Of a DNA stretch of 64,000 nt, positions 36,801 through 47,000 are shown in pieces. Location of the stretch: positions 1,182,731 to 1,246,730 of the forward strand of contig CAVZHQ010000002.1 in NCBI GenBank assembly GCA_963775125.1. Reading direction: 5' to 3'. A program made the position numbers and the translations under genes. Below the pieces are notes generated by a model that did not search any database, was not told the DNA's origin, and was given only the letters and a program-made list of their open reading frames with translations. Each line of letters begins with the position of its first letter. Position 1 is the first letter of the stretch. The stretch is from JAHECQ01 sp963775125. Its GTDB lineage: Bacteria; Actinomycetota; Acidimicrobiia; Acidimicrobiales; SZUA-35.

Positions 36801-38414
36801 GTGGCCTCGGCCGAAGACGCGTCGCGTCTCCGTGACGCCTTGGGCGTTGCCCTCCCCGTGGGTTTGCCCGCAGCCTTCACCGACCCGGTTGCCGACCCTC
36901 TGGCCGATCTCCTCAGTCGCTACGCCCGCACCCACGGGCCCTTCCTGACCGCCGAAGTCGGCGCTGCGCTGGCGCTCGACCCGGCCCGCGTCGAGCGTGG
37001 TCTGCGCGCGTTGGAGCAGGAAGGCAGGATCGTGCGGGGCGAGTTCCGCCCTGAGGGATCCGAGCGAGAGTGGTGCCATCGAGAGGTTTTGAAGGTGCTG
37101 CGTCGTCGGTCGCTGGCCGCGCTGCGGTCCGAGGTCGAACCGGTGGAGCCCGAGGTGCTCGCTCGTTTCCTGCCCGAATGGCAGTACGTCGACTCGAACC
37201 TGCACGGGGTCGAAGGTGTCGCCGAGGTGATCACCGCGCTGCAAGGCGCCGCGCTGCCGGCCTCCGCGATCGAGCGGGAGATCCTGGCGGCGAGAGTGCG
37301 TAACTACAGCCCGGCCGATCTCGACACCCTGCTCACCTCGGGCCAGGTGGTGTGGGCCGGTGCGGGCTCGCTCGGAGCCGGCGACGGGCGCGTTCGCATT
37401 GTCTGGCGTGATCAGGCCGACTCGCTCCTGTCATCCTCGCCGTCCTCCCCCTCGGGGGAAGCGGCGGAGCCGGACGACCAGCCCGATCCCGTCCGCTCGG
37501 CCGTTCGGGACCACCTCGCCCGCGCTGGGGCGTCGTTCTGGGCCGACCTCGTCGGTGCAGTGAAGGACGCTGGCGCGCCCTACGACGATCCGACGGTGTT
37601 GGGAGCTGTCTGGGACATGGTGTGGGACGGCGAGATCACGAACGACTCCCTCACCCCGCTTCGGGCCTACACCGCGGGCGCGGTACCCGGCCGAGTCGGC
37701 GCGGTCCGCGGCCGTGCCGGTCGACGCCCCAACCTTCGCTCGCTCAGCCGCATGGGCCCGCCTGCGGGCACCGGTCGATGGGCCCTGGTTGCATCGCTCT
37801 TCACCGCAACGGTCAGCCCTACCGAGGCTCGCACCAACCGGGCGTTGCAGTTACTCGAGCGCTACGGGGTCCTGACCCGTGAGATGGCCTTGGCCGAGGG
37901 GGCCGAAGGCGGGTTCGCCGGGGTGTACCCGATCCTCAAGGCGCTGGAGGAGCGCGGCCAGGTCCGCCGTGGTTACTTCGTCGCCGGGCTCGGGGCCGCA
38001 CAGTTTGCGTTGCCTGGCGCAGTCGATCGGCTCCGCGATGCCCGCGACCGAAACCTCGATCAGATGCTCGTGCTCTCGGCCGCCGACCCGGCCCAGCCCT
38101 ATGGCGCCGCACTGGCGTGGCCGGTTTCGGCCGGTCGCCCTTCGCGTTCAACGGGAGCGTACGTGGTCCTCATCGGCGGCCGGCCTCTGGCGTTCCTCGA
38201 TCGGGGCGGGCACACGCTGACGGCGTTCGAAGGCGCTGACGAGGACCCTCGCTGGGTGCAGGGCCTGGCCTCGTTGGTCACCGATCATCGGACGAGGACC
38301 ATCGAGATCCAGAAGATCAACGGCCAGCCGGCCAACGAACTGCCGCACCTTCGGGACCTCCTCGTGGCCAACGGTTTCCACCCCGGCTACCGGGGCCCCA
38401 CCCTCCGTCGCTGA
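33891..38414 (+). CDS. lhr: ATP-dependent helicase Lhr (full-length, with C-terminal winged-helix array)
   Basis: A superfamily 2 DNA/RNA helicase that moves 3'-5' and unwinds RNA:DNA hybrids; mycobacterial Lhr is induced by DNA damage. The 1507 aa equal the length recalled for Mycobacterium smegmatis Lhr. The core (about residues 1-860) has Walker A LAPTGSGKTLSAFFWG, DEIHALAATKRGAHLALSLE (DEIH box), GLSATQRPLEEIA, SSLELGIDMGAVDLVVQVES and GLQRVGRAGHQVG. The Lhr-CTD follows with tandem winged-helix modules and no recognisable gaps. It starts at GTG (AGHPVLDSFSPAAAAWF). The frame is intact for 4.5 kb, which contrasts with the broken permease next door. Confidence 0.93.
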   Translation: MAGHPVLDSFSPAAAAWFSTSFVEPTPPQIEGWPSIAAGHHTLILAPTGSGKTLSAFFWGLDRLTSHAPPDDKLTRTRLLYISPLRALAVDVEKNLRAPLQGIRLAAERLDEPFFEPTVALRTGDTPADERRRLVSHPPDLLITTPESLYLMLTSAARKTLAGVETVIIDEIHALAATKRGAHLALSLERLERVTERPPQRVGLSATQRPLEEIARFLGGHDSATRAPRPVRIIDTGIRKALDLEVIVPVDDMSRLGEVIQPEPDAEANGVGVRRSIWPAMHPQLLALIHAHRSTIVFVNSRRLAERLATRLNELDADGENRAAEAQGRPPEGHDLVKAHHGSLSREQRLLIEDQLKRGDLKAIVATSSLELGIDMGAVDLVVQVESPGAVSRGLQRVGRAGHQVGAPSVGKLFPKHRADLLEAAVVVERMHAGLIEETRYPRNPLDVLAQQIVAACAMDDWSVTDLAALVRSAANFADLSDEVFDAVLDLLAGRYPSDEFAELRPRIVWDRVEGTVRGRPGSQRLAVTSGGTIPDRGLFGVFLPDGTRVGELDEEMVYESRAGETFLLGASTWRIEDITHERVVVVPAPGQPGKMPFWHGDGPGRPLELGRAIGAFTREILAAGEQQALSRMKDGPGLDDRAASNLWQFLDEQREVTGRVPDDRTIVIERFRDEIGDWRVCILTPFGAQVHAPWGMALQHRLAELWGLDVELMWSDDGIVIRLPEAVDRLPGEELLIDPEDLDDLLVSRLPSTAMFSSRFRECAARALMLPRRRPDRRTPLWQQRQKAADLLAVAAKYPSFPLLLETTRECVNDVFDLPALRQVLTELRARKIRVHAVDTDSASPMAQSLIFGWIAQYMYEGDAPLAERRAAALSLDRELLLDLLGAEELRELLDPDVLADLEQELQRTAEGWLAKSVDGIEDLLRWLGPLTPEAVAARSIPDLPVDAAVQQLLTERRIIEVVVSGRPMVASAEDASRLRDALGVALPVGLPAAFTDPVADPLADLLSRYARTHGPFLTAEVGAALALDPARVERGLRALEQEGRIVRGEFRPEGSEREWCHREVLKVLRRRSLAALRSEVEPVEPEVLARFLPEWQYVDSNLHGVEGVAEVITALQGAALPASAIEREILAARVRNYSPADLDTLLTSGQVVWAGAGSLGAGDGRVRIVWRDQADSLLSSSPSSPSGEAAEPDDQPDPVRSAVRDHLARAGASFWADLVGAVKDAGAPYDDPTVLGAVWDMVWDGEITNDSLTPLRAYTAGAVPGRVGAVRGRAGRRPNLRSLSRMGPPAGTGRWALVASLFTATVSPTEARTNRALQLLERYGVLTREMALAEGAEGGFAGVYPILKALEERGQVRRGYFVAGLGAAQFALPGAVDRLRDARDRNLDQMLVLSAADPAQPYGAALAWPVSAGRPSRSTGAYVVLIGGRPLAFLDRGGHTLTAFEGADEDPRWVQGLASLVTDHRTRTIEIQKINGQPANELPHLRDLLVANGFHPGYRGPTLRR

Positions 38415-38442
38415 CCACCACGCTCCGCCCGTCCCCATTGCG

Positions 38443-38489
38443 AACCTCCGGCCACAGGCGTCGGAAACCGACGCCTGGAGCCGGAGGTT
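38443..38489. repeat. 47-bp dispersed palindrome, family 2, copy 2 (possible bidirectional terminator)
   Basis: Same 47-bp inverted repeat as at 3144-3190, with small changes that keep the stem paired (CAGGCGTCG/CGACGCCTG is perfect here). It lies between convergent lhr and the permease gene. Compensatory differences between copies suggest selection on structure. Confidence 0.75.
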
Positions 38490-38566
38490 CGAAGGTGGGG
38501 GTGCGGGCGTGGGGGGTGCGGGCGTGGGGGTGTGGGGTGGTGAGGTGTGGGGGGTGAGGTGTGGGG
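38490..38566. other. G-rich low-complexity spacer
   Basis: The plus strand consists largely of repeated GGGTGCGGGCGTGGGG and GGTGAGGTGTGGGG units between the family 2 palindrome and the permease stop. It could form G-quadruplex-like structures or affect transcription ends; it could also simply be slippage sequence. Confidence 0.5.
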
Positions 38567-41118
38567 CTATTCGTGGGCGATGGCGTCGAGGACGTTGAGT
38601 TTGCCGGCCCGGCGGGCTGGGAAGTAGGCCGCGACGACGCCGATGACGGCACCGATGACCAGGAAGATCACGATCTGGAACCAGGGGATGCCGATCTTGC
38701 TGATGAAGCTGTCGGGGATCGCGATGACCGCGGCAGCGCCGAGGACGAGCCCCATGGCGATGCCGAGCACCGAACCGAAGACGCTGACGATGATGGCCTC
38801 CCAGCGCACCGACGCCTTCAGCTGACTGCGGGTCGTACCGACGGCCCGAAGGAGACCGATCTCCCGGATTCGTTCGAGCACCGACAAGGCCATGGTGTTG
38901 ACGATTCCGAAGAAGGCGACGATCAGGCAGAGGACCAGCAGGCCGTAGACGATGACCTGCAGCTGGTTGATCTGGGACTGTGCTTCCTCCTGGAACTCGG
39001 TGTTGTTCCGTGACTCGAGCTGGGGGAACGCGCTCAACGCCTCGTCGACCGCCGCTTGGCCTGCCTCGAGTTCGACGCCGTCGGTGAAGACCACACCGAC
39101 CAGCTCGACTTGGTCGACGGTCACGTGGGCGCGGGCCAACTCTCGATCGACCAGCCACGGACTGCCGACCAGCGCCTCTTCGGCGAACAGCGCCTTGACC
39201 GTGAGCGTGTCGGTGAACCCGTCTTCGAGCTCGATGCGTGAGCGTGTCTCCGAGTGCAAGATCCGCGGTCCTTCGCCTCGCCATCCAGAACGGCGATGCC
39301 GTCGGTGCCAAGCGTGGTGACGTCGCCTTCGACGACGTCGATGTTGATGACTCGGGTGCCGGTCGCCGAATCGTAGGAGGCGACGGTGACCACCTCGTCG
39401 TCCACCTTGGCCTGCACCGACAGGAAGCCCGAGACCATCTCGACCTCGGGAAGCTCGGCCATGCGGTCGACCACCAGCGGGGAGAACTGCGGTGCCTGCT
39501 GGGCGCCGACGACGAAGACATCGGCCGCAACCGAGTCCTCGAGAAGATCGTCGAACGTCGCCAGCAGCGACGAGGCCAGCACCGAAACGCCGGTGATCAG
39601 CGCAAGACCGATCATCAGCGCTGTGGCCGTGGCGGCCGTGCGCTGGGGGTTGCGGGCTGCGTTGTCGCGGGCCAATCGGCCAACGATGCCCCGAGAACGC
39701 GGCAACTGGCGCGCCGAGTGCGTTGGCCACGGGTCCGGCGAACAGGACGCTGGCCATCGAGACGCCGATGAAGGAAAGCGCAGCGCCGACGCCGATGCTG
39801 ATCAGGCGGGGAGCGGTGCCGTCGATGGAACCGAACATGCCGTACAGCAGGAGCCCGATGCCGGGCACCAGACACGACCGCCGCCGCGATCAGACGGAAG
39901 CGCAGGCTTCGCTCCTTGCGGCCCCCGTCCCGCACCGCCTCGAGGGGCGACACTCGAGAGGCCCGGAAGGCGGGCAGGAGCGCCGAACCCGACCGTGACC
40001 AGCAGCCCGACCACGACCACGACGATGATCGTCCGGGTCTTGATCTCGAGCGGCCCGTCGGGGAATTCGCCGCCGGCGGTGCTGAAGAGCTGCTTGAGCA
40101 GCGCGGCGACCCCGACGCCGCCGAACAGGCCGACGATCGAGGCGATCAGGCCGATGATCACCGACTCGACCAGCACCATGAAGCTGATCTGTTTGGAGCT
40201 GGCGCCGATGGACCGCAGCAGGCCGAACTGGCGGGTCCGCTGCCCGACCAGGATGGCGAAGGTGTTGTAGATGATGAAGATGCTGACGAACAGCACCACG
40301 AAGGCGAAGCCGAGCAGCACGTTGCCGAACACGTTGATGAACGAGCCGAACTGATCCTTCTGCTCCTGTTCGACGGTCTCGCCCGAGACCACCTCGAGAC
40401 CATCGGGGAGGACGGGAGCGATGTCGGCCAGCAGCTGATCGGTCGGCGTGTCGCCGCCGTTGACGACGATCGAGTCGACCTGTGCCGTCGGCGCCGAGCA
40501 CTCGTTGTGTGGTCGGCAGGTCGAGGAGGATGAAGTAGGCACCGCCCGTGCCGCCCTCGCCGAAGTCGATGATGCCCGACAGCTCGAACTGCTCGGGGTC
40601 ACCGGTCGGGATGCTCAGGGTGACCTGGTCGCCGATGGCGAACCCCCCCTTCTCGGCCTGGGCCTCGTCGAGCGCGACCTCTTGTCCGACCGGGCGCTTC
40701 GCCATCGACGAGGGTGAAGCTCGACACGGGGCTCGGTCCGCCCCAGGAGGAGGCGAAGACCGGGGGACCGGTGGGGCGTACGGTCTCGCCGGCGTCGTCG
40801 ACGGTATAGGCCTGTTCGATGCGGTGAAGATGCCGCCTTCGGCGTACGCGACGCCGGGTACGGACCGAATGGCCTCGATGATGTCGCCGTCGAACCGAGC
40901 GGGGTGCCTGGTCGTTGGACAGTTCGCCTCTGAATGGCTCGGACATTGGCGTCGACACCGGCAAAGGCGTCCTCGCTGATCTGGTTGAAGATGCCCCGAA
41001 GACTGTCGGCCAGGATGAAGGAGCCGGAAACGAACGAGACGCCGAGCACGACGGAGACGAGGGTGAGGATCAGCCGACCGAGGTTGGCGACGATCCCGCG
41101 GTAGACGAGTTTGAACAC
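38567..41118 (-). CDS. FtsX/MacB-type ABC transporter permease, multiply frameshifted
   Basis: Starts at a GTG at 41118 (FKLVYRGIVANLGRLILTLVSVVLGVSFV), three bases after the ATPase stop. Recognisable blocks in order are the first TM; an extracellular MacB_PCD-like domain; a first FtsX domain (FIIYNTFAILVGQRTRQFGL, LLRSIGASSKQISFMVLVES); a middle TM and large loop (RNPQRTAATATALMIGLALI onward); and a second FtsX domain (LSVLERIREIGLLRAVGTTR, ending ARRAGKLNVLDAIAHE). The gene would encode about 850 aa, but the frame changes about ten times between 39240 and 40940. Sequence is otherwise conserved-looking with no gaps, so indel errors are likelier than decay. With the ATPase it would export or sense an envelope compound. 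Confidence 0.8.
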
Positions 41119-41120
41119 GA

Positions 41121-41897
41121 TCAGTCCCCGAGGTTCTTGATCGTGTCGAACACCGAGTCGGGCGTGGGGTCCGTCATCTCGTGCACGATCGAACCATCGG
41201 CGAGGAACAGCACCCGGTCCGAGTACGACGCCGAAACGGGGTCGTGGGTCACCATCACGATGGTCTGGCCCAGTTCGCGCACGGCCTGGCGCATGAAGTC
41301 GAGGATCTCGGCGGACGTCCGTGAGTCGAGGTTGCCCGTGGGTTCGTCGCCGAAGACGATGTCCGGGCGGCTGGCGAGGGCGCGGGCAACGGCGACGCGC
41401 TGCTGCTGGCCGCCGGAAAGTTCGTTCGGCCGGTGCTTGATGCGGTCGGCCAGACCGACGGTCTTGATGACGTGGTCGACCCATTCCTTGTCGGGCTTGC
41501 GGCCGCCGAGGTCCATGGGCAGCGTGATGTTCTCGAGCGCATTCAACGTGGGGACGAGGTTGAAGGCCTGAAAGATGAAACCGACGCGGTCCCGGCGGAG
41601 TTCGGTGAGTTGCTTGTCGTTGAGCGTCGAGAGGGGGACACCGCTGATGTAGGTCTCGCCTGAGGTCAGGCGGTCGAGGCCGGCCATGCAGTGCATGAGC
41701 GTCGACTTACCCGAACCCGATGGGCCCATGATGGCGGTGAAGTGCCCGGTCTGGAAGCCGACCGTGACACTTCGCAGCGCGTGGACCTCCGTGTCACCCA
41801 TGCCGTAGACCTTGGAGGCGTCGGCGGCATATGCGGCCATGTTGGCGGGGTCGAGCGTGCTGGAGGCAGGGGGCCGAGGGAGGAGTGAACGGGTCAT
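41121..41897 (-). CDS. ABC transporter ATP-binding protein (LolD/MacB-type)
   Basis: A 258-aa ATPase with Walker A GPSGSGKST, Q-loop FIFQAFNLVPTLNALEN, signature LSGGQQQRVAVARAL, Walker B DIVFGDEPTGNLD and H-loop VTHDP. The first 25 residues are a non-conserved tail; an internal ATG (MAAYAADASKVYGMGDTEV) may be the real start. It is followed at once by its FtsX-type permease and preceded by a kinase/regulator pair in the same direction, the arrangement of envelope-stress or peptide-export modules. Confidence 0.92.
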   Translation of the reverse strand: MTRSLLPRPPASSTLDPANMAAYAADASKVYGMGDTEVHALRSVTVGFQTGHFTAIMGPSGSGKSTLMHCMAGLDRLTSGETYISGVPLSTLNDKQLTELRRDRVGFIFQAFNLVPTLNALENITLPMDLGGRKPDKEWVDHVIKTVGLADRIKHRPNELSGGQQQRVAVARALASRPDIVFGDEPTGNLDSRTSAEILDFMRQAVRELGQTIVMVTHDPVSASYSDRVLFLADGSIVHEMTDPTPDSVFDTIKNLGD

Positions 41898-42009
41898 TCA
41901 TGGCGAACTCCATTGCGTTTCGAGCGTTGGTTGCGGGGGTTTGGTTGCGGAGGACGGGTCGGGGGCGACAGTGCGACGGTAGGGCGCACTTGTTGCGCCG
42001 CCATCGTGC

Positions 42010-42732
42010 TTACGGATGATTTGGGTCGCCTCCGGGACGTACGAGACCGCACTCGTAGGCGAGCACGACAGCCTGGACGCGGTCGCGGAGGCGCAGCTTG
42101 TTCAACAGGTGGCTGACGTGGGTCTTCACCGTAGTTTCGCTCACGAAGAGGGCCGCGCCGATTTCGGCATTCGACAGGCCGCCGGCGATGGCGATCAGTA
42201 CTTCGCGCTCTCGGTCGGTGAGTTCGTCGATGCCCGCTGGTAGCTCGGGCAGGCGCGTCTCGATGGTTGTCAGGGCAACTGATCGGTAGTGTTCGATGAG
42301 CCGACGAGTGACGGTGGGCGCAAGCAGGGCCTCGCCGTTGGCCACAATGCGTACCGCGTCGATGAGGTCCGATGCCGGGGCGTCCTTGAGAAGGAAGCCG
42401 CTGGCCCCGTTGCGCAAGGCCGCAAACACATACTCATCGAGGTCGAACGTGGTCAGCATGATGATGCTGGGTCGAATCGATCCTCCGGAGAGGGCGCGGT
42501 CGGTCGTCAGCTGACGGGTTGCCTCCACCCCGTCCATCTCCGGCATGCGGATGTCCATGAGGACGATGTCGGGTCGGGCGAAGCGGACGACGTCGAGCGC
42601 CCGGAGCCCGTTGGCCGCCTCGCCGACGACGCGGAACCCCGGCTCGGATTCGAGGATCATACGCAGGCCGGTACGGACCAGTTCCTGATCGTCGACGAGG
42701 ACGATGCTGACAGGATTGGTGCGCTCGGTCAC
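42010..42732 (-). CDS. NarL/LuxR-family response regulator
   Basis: The 240-aa protein has a receiver domain with acidic pair Asp14-Asp15, phospho-acceptor Asp60 (RPDIVLMDIRMPEMDG) and a conserved Lys (FLLKDAPASDLIDAV). The C-terminal LuxR helix-turn-helix is LTDREREVLIAIAGGLSNAEI and VSETTVKTHVSHLLNKL. Its start overlaps the stop of the histidine kinase by four bases. It probably controls the downstream ABC ATPase/permease, 112 bases away. Confidence 0.93.
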   Translation of the reverse strand: MTERTNPVSIVLVDDQELVRTGLRMILESEPGFRVVGEAANGLRALDVVRFARPDIVLMDIRMPEMDGVEATRQLTTDRALSGGSIRPSIIMLTTFDLDEYVFAALRNGASGFLLKDAPASDLIDAVRIVANGEALLAPTVTRRLIEHYRSVALTTIETRLPELPAGIDELTDREREVLIAIAGGLSNAEIGAALFVSETTVKTHVSHLLNKLRLRDRVQAVVLAYECGLVRPGGDPNHP

Positions 42733-43940
42733 GGGCGAGTTCCCTGCTCGACGTGCTTGCTCGGGATTCGGGCAGTGACGCGGTACCCGCCGCCCTTGCG
42801 CGGGCCGGAGGTGAACGTGCCTCCCAGCACCTCGACGCGCTCGCGCATGCCGGTGAGGCCCAGGCCGTCGGCCACCGAGCGGGCGGACAGGCCTCGACCG
42901 GTGTCGCTCACGTCGACGTGCACCGTGTCGTCCTCGTGTTGCACCCGCACCGCAACGGTCGCGTTCGGCCCACCGTGCTTGATGACGTTGGTGAGCGCCT
43001 CTTGGACGAAGCGGAAGATCGTGCTGCCCAGCACCCGATCGTCGGAGTCGGTCAGCCGTGGGTCGAGCATCAGGTCGACCTCGATGCCGGTAGCCGACAC
43101 GTCGTGCACGAGCTGAGCCACCGCGGTCAAGCCCGGGGTCGGCTCCAGCTCGGCCTCGGAGTCCGCACGTAGGGCGGCCAGGACCCGCCGCATGTCCGAA
43201 AGGGCTTCGTGTGATGTGCGGTGGATATGGCTGAGCGCCTCAGCGGCGGCGGTCGGGTTGTGGTGCACGACCCGCTCGGCCGCCGAAGCCTGGATCGAGA
43301 TGACGGCGAGGCCGTGAGCGACGACATCGTGGAGTTCACGAGCCAGCCGATTCCGTTCCTCGGCCACGGCCGCAGCCTCTCTGCTGAGCCGGTGAGCAGC
43401 GGCCTCTCGCGCCGAAATTTCCACCTCCCGAGCGTAGGCATCGCGTGTAACCACCCCGGAGGCAAGCGTGATGGCGGCGACGCTCAGGAGGCCGACGAGG
43501 CCGACGACATAGAACGGCACGTCAGCGGCGAAAACGCCCAACAGGGTGAAGCCCGTCAGCACGACAGCCGCCGTGACCGCCGCCCGAAAGCCGATCGTGG
43601 GACGTCCATGAGCGACGGCGGAGTAGAGGACGACGTTGGCCGCGAGAAAGACGTCGGCGTAGTCGAGCACCCAGGTGACCATGGTCAACGCCGAAACGGC
43701 GATGAGAATCGTGACCGGCGCAACCCTTCGAACGTAGAGCAGCAGGCCCGGAACGACAGCGAGCGCCCAGAAGAGCGGTCCGGGCCGGCGCTTCGGGATC
43801 TCGTCGGCCAGGAAGGCCAGACCGGCGGTGACGTTGAGCAGAACGACGGCCACAGCGATCGCCGCGTCGAGCCAACCGAGCCGCGTGCTGAAGGTACGCC
43901 GGACGGTGAGCATTGCCACGACCGTACCGGCGGTGTCCAC
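42729..43940 (-). CDS. NarL-type sensor histidine kinase (HisKA_3)
   Basis: The N-terminal half has about five hydrophobic helices (LDAAIAVAVVLLNVTAGLAFL, LFWALAVVPGLLLYVRRVAP, VVLTGFTLLGVFAADVPFYVV and others). The HisKA_3 dimerisation domain follows with the phospho-acceptor His in RLARELHDVVAHGLAVISIQ, then the HATPase domain (FVQEALTNVIKHG, VSDTGRGL, GLGLTGMRERVEVLGG). GTG at 43940 or ATG at 43913 could start it. It likely senses membrane perturbation and phosphorylates the adjacent regulator. It is divergent from the cyclase gene. Confidence 0.9.
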   Translation of the reverse strand: MDTAGTVVAMLTVRRTFSTRLGWLDAAIAVAVVLLNVTAGLAFLADEIPKRRPGPLFWALAVVPGLLLYVRRVAPVTILIAVSALTMVTWVLDYADVFLAANVVLYSAVAHGRPTIGFRAAVTAAVVLTGFTLLGVFAADVPFYVVGLVGLLSVAAITLASGVVTRDAYAREVEISAREAAAHRLSREAAAVAEERNRLARELHDVVAHGLAVISIQASAAERVVHHNPTAAAEALSHIHRTSHEALSDMRRVLAALRADSEAELEPTPGLTAVAQLVHDVSATGIEVDLMLDPRLTDSDDRVLGSTIFRFVQEALTNVIKHGGPNATVAVRVQHEDDTVHVDVSDTGRGLSARSVADGLGLTGMRERVEVLGGTFTSGPRKGGGYRVTARIPSKHVEQGTRP

Positions 43941-44024
43941 CGGGTGGCGTCATTCGTGGGAACGATCAGATCGCGCGGAGGCATCGTCCAAAGGTCGGAG
44001 GCCGAGGGTGCCTATAGTGACCCG

Positions 44025-47000
44025 GTGCCTTGCGGATCCTGTGGAACCGACGCCCCGCCCGGGGCCCGATTCTGTTCAACCTGCGGCGCGCCGTTGGCCA
44101 AGTCCGACACCGAGCGAAGAGTCGTCACCGTGCTGTTCTCCGACATTGTCGGGTTCACCACCTTGTCCGAGCGATTGGACCCTGAGCAGGTGAAGCACGA
44201 GGTCGATCGGTGTTTCGAACGCCTCACCATCGACATCGCCAGCTTCGGCGGCGTGGTCGACAAGGTGATGGGTGACGGCATCATCGCCCTGTTCGGTGCC
44301 CCGTACGCCCACGAGGACGACGCCGAGCGAGCGGTGCGGGCCGGCCTGAAGATGCAGCAGACGCTGGCGGCCATGGCCAGTGAACTGCAGACCCCGTTCC
44401 GCATGCGGGTCGGGGTCAATACCGGTGAGGTCCTGGTGGGCAGTTCGTCATCGGGCCGTGACTACACCGCGATGGGCGACGTCGTGAACTCGGCTGCCCG
44501 GCTGCAGACCATCGCCGAGCCTGGCAAGGTGCTGGTCGGCGAAGCCACCTACAACGCCACCCGTGAAGCAATTTCGTACCACTCGCTCGGTCCCGTCGAG
44601 GTGAAGGGCCGGTCCGAGGCCCTGGGCGCATGGGTTGCGCTCGGCGCAGTCCGGCCACCCGGCGCGCGTACCCGCAGAACGGTCAGGTTCGTCGGCCGAG
44701 AGCCGGAACTTCGCCTGCTCGAAGCACAGGCACGGGTCGCGTTCGACCTCGGACAAGCCCAGATCGCGACGGTGTTCGGAGAGGCCGGAACCGGAAAGAC
44801 CCGCCTGGTCGAAGAGGCGGCCTCCCGGTTGGCGGCGTCCGATGAGGTCCGTTTCCTCGAAGGTCGATGCGTCCCGTACGGCGAGGCCAACGTTTGGTGG
44901 CCGGTTGCCGAGATGCTGCGGCATCTCGTGGGTGTGGCGACCGAGACCCCCGACGAGGAGATGCAGCCCATCGTTGCTGCGGCGCTCGATGGCATTCTCG
45001 GCGACGAGGCCGGGGTCGACCGCACCCGACTCTGCACCGCGGTCCTCCACATGCTGGGCCAGGACACGCCCCTGCGGGGCGGCGACCGGCTCCGGAACCG
45101 GGCCGAGGTGACCATGGCCGTCACCCGTCTGGTCGAAGCCGAGCTGCAGCATCGGGCCGTTGTGATTGTTCTGTCCGACATGCACTGGGCCGGCGAAGCC
45201 GTGTGGGAATTGGTGCGCCATCTCCTCGGTGAATTACTCCGTACCCGGCTCATGGTGATGGTCACGGCTCGACGCTCGGAGACCTCAGAGGTGATCGAAG
45301 GCCGGTTTGGCTCGCTTCGCCTCGAGCTTGGCCCGCTCGACGACGACTCCTCCCGAAAACTCATTGCGGATCTCGGCGTGGACGCCGGGCGAGACGAGCT
45401 GGACGAGCTGGTCAAGCGCAGCGGCGGAAACCCCTTCTTCCTCGAGGAGTTGGCCGGTCTCGTCGCTGCGGGAGAAACGGTCCTCCGGTCGTCCGACATG
45501 CTTGGTGCCACCGAGGAGGTGGCGGCCCTCGACCGCATCCCCGACACGCTTCGCGGCATCCTTGCCGCGCGTCTCGATCGTCTCGATCCCGGACCGCGTC
45601 GCGTCCTCGAACACGCCGCAGTTCTGGGTCGGAGCGGCAGCCGCAACACGCTGGGCGTGATGGTGGAGAACGGATCGCTCGACGTCGACCTCGACGATGC
45701 GCTCGTCCAGCTCGAGGACGCCGAGCTGGTCACCCTTACGCCGAGCCGCTTCGAGTTCGTCTCCGATCTCATCCGCGAAGTTGCGTACGCAACGGTGACC
45801 AAGACCGTCCGGGCCCAGAGCCACGCCGAGGTCGCTCGCTATCTCGAGGCCAAGCACAGCGTGCCTGTCCGCAACTCGATCGCCGTGGCCATCGCCCGCC
45901 ACTATCGGGCCGCAGCCGACCTGGTGAAGGATCTGCCGACGCTCGAAGGCGTCGATGCCGACGAGGTCACCATCGGCGCGCTGCGTTGGCTCGACGAGGC
46001 GGGTTGGCGTGCGTTGTCCGCGGGCGAGCCGAGGGAAGCCGAGCGGTGGTTCGGCGGTGGCCTCGATCTCGCGGTCGACGCGGCATCCATGGCCCGATGC
46101 CTGTTCGGGCGGGCCAAGGCCAGATGCGAGCTGCGGGATCTGGCCGGCACCCGTGCCGATCTCGAACGTCTCGACCCGTTGGTCCATGGCGACCCGGTCA
46201 TGGCAGCCAAGGCGCTGATGGTGCGGGGCGATATCAATCAGAAAGCGGGTGAGCTCGACCGGGCCGCCGAACAGCTCCGTGAGGCGGCCGATCAACTCGA
46301 TCAGCTGAACGAACCGGCTGACCATGCGCTCGCGCTCCGCCTGCTCGGGATCACCGAGATGTCGCGAGGCGACGAAACCAAGGCGCTCGAAGCACTCAAC
46401 GAAGCTCGCTCCGTGGCGGCGACGGCCGGAATTCGCAACGAGGAAGCGTGGGCACTTCAGAACCTCGCCTGGTTCGCCTTCCGATCGGGTCGGGTCAGCG
46501 AAGCCAGTGGCTTCGTGGCGGAGGCCGAGAAGATCTTCTCCGAGCTCGACGATCGCGGCGGGCTGGCGTGGACCAGGTCGGTGGAGGCATGGGTCGCGTT
46601 CCACGGGGGCCGCTGGGACCGGGCCCGAGAGCTGGTCGCAGAGATTCTGCCCGAGACCCGTCGTCGAGGCGACACCTTCGCCGAGACCGTGATGCTCAGC
46701 CTCGAGACGTCGATGGCGCTGTGGTCAGGTGAAGCGTTCCGTGCGGTCGAACTGGCTCGAGAGGCGCAGGTGCTCGCCGAACGGGCCGATGACTTCACGC
46801 TCGCCGTGCAGGCCAGGGCGCTCGAGGGTCGAGCTCTGATCTCGTGCGGCAAGGTGCCCGAAGGTTTGAGCGCGCTCGAGCAGGCCTTCGCGCTTGCCGA
46901 CCGTGCGGGCGACGACGAGAGCAGGCGGATCGCGGTCATCAGCAACTGCGCCGCCGCCGCCCGGCTCGGCGACGCCGAGCGCGCCATTCGTTGGGCAGCG

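Noticed and set aside
38490..38566. G-rich tract as an origin or regulatory G-quadruplex
   Set aside because: Low-complexity spacer between convergent genes with no DnaA boxes or promoter; kept only as a sequence note.
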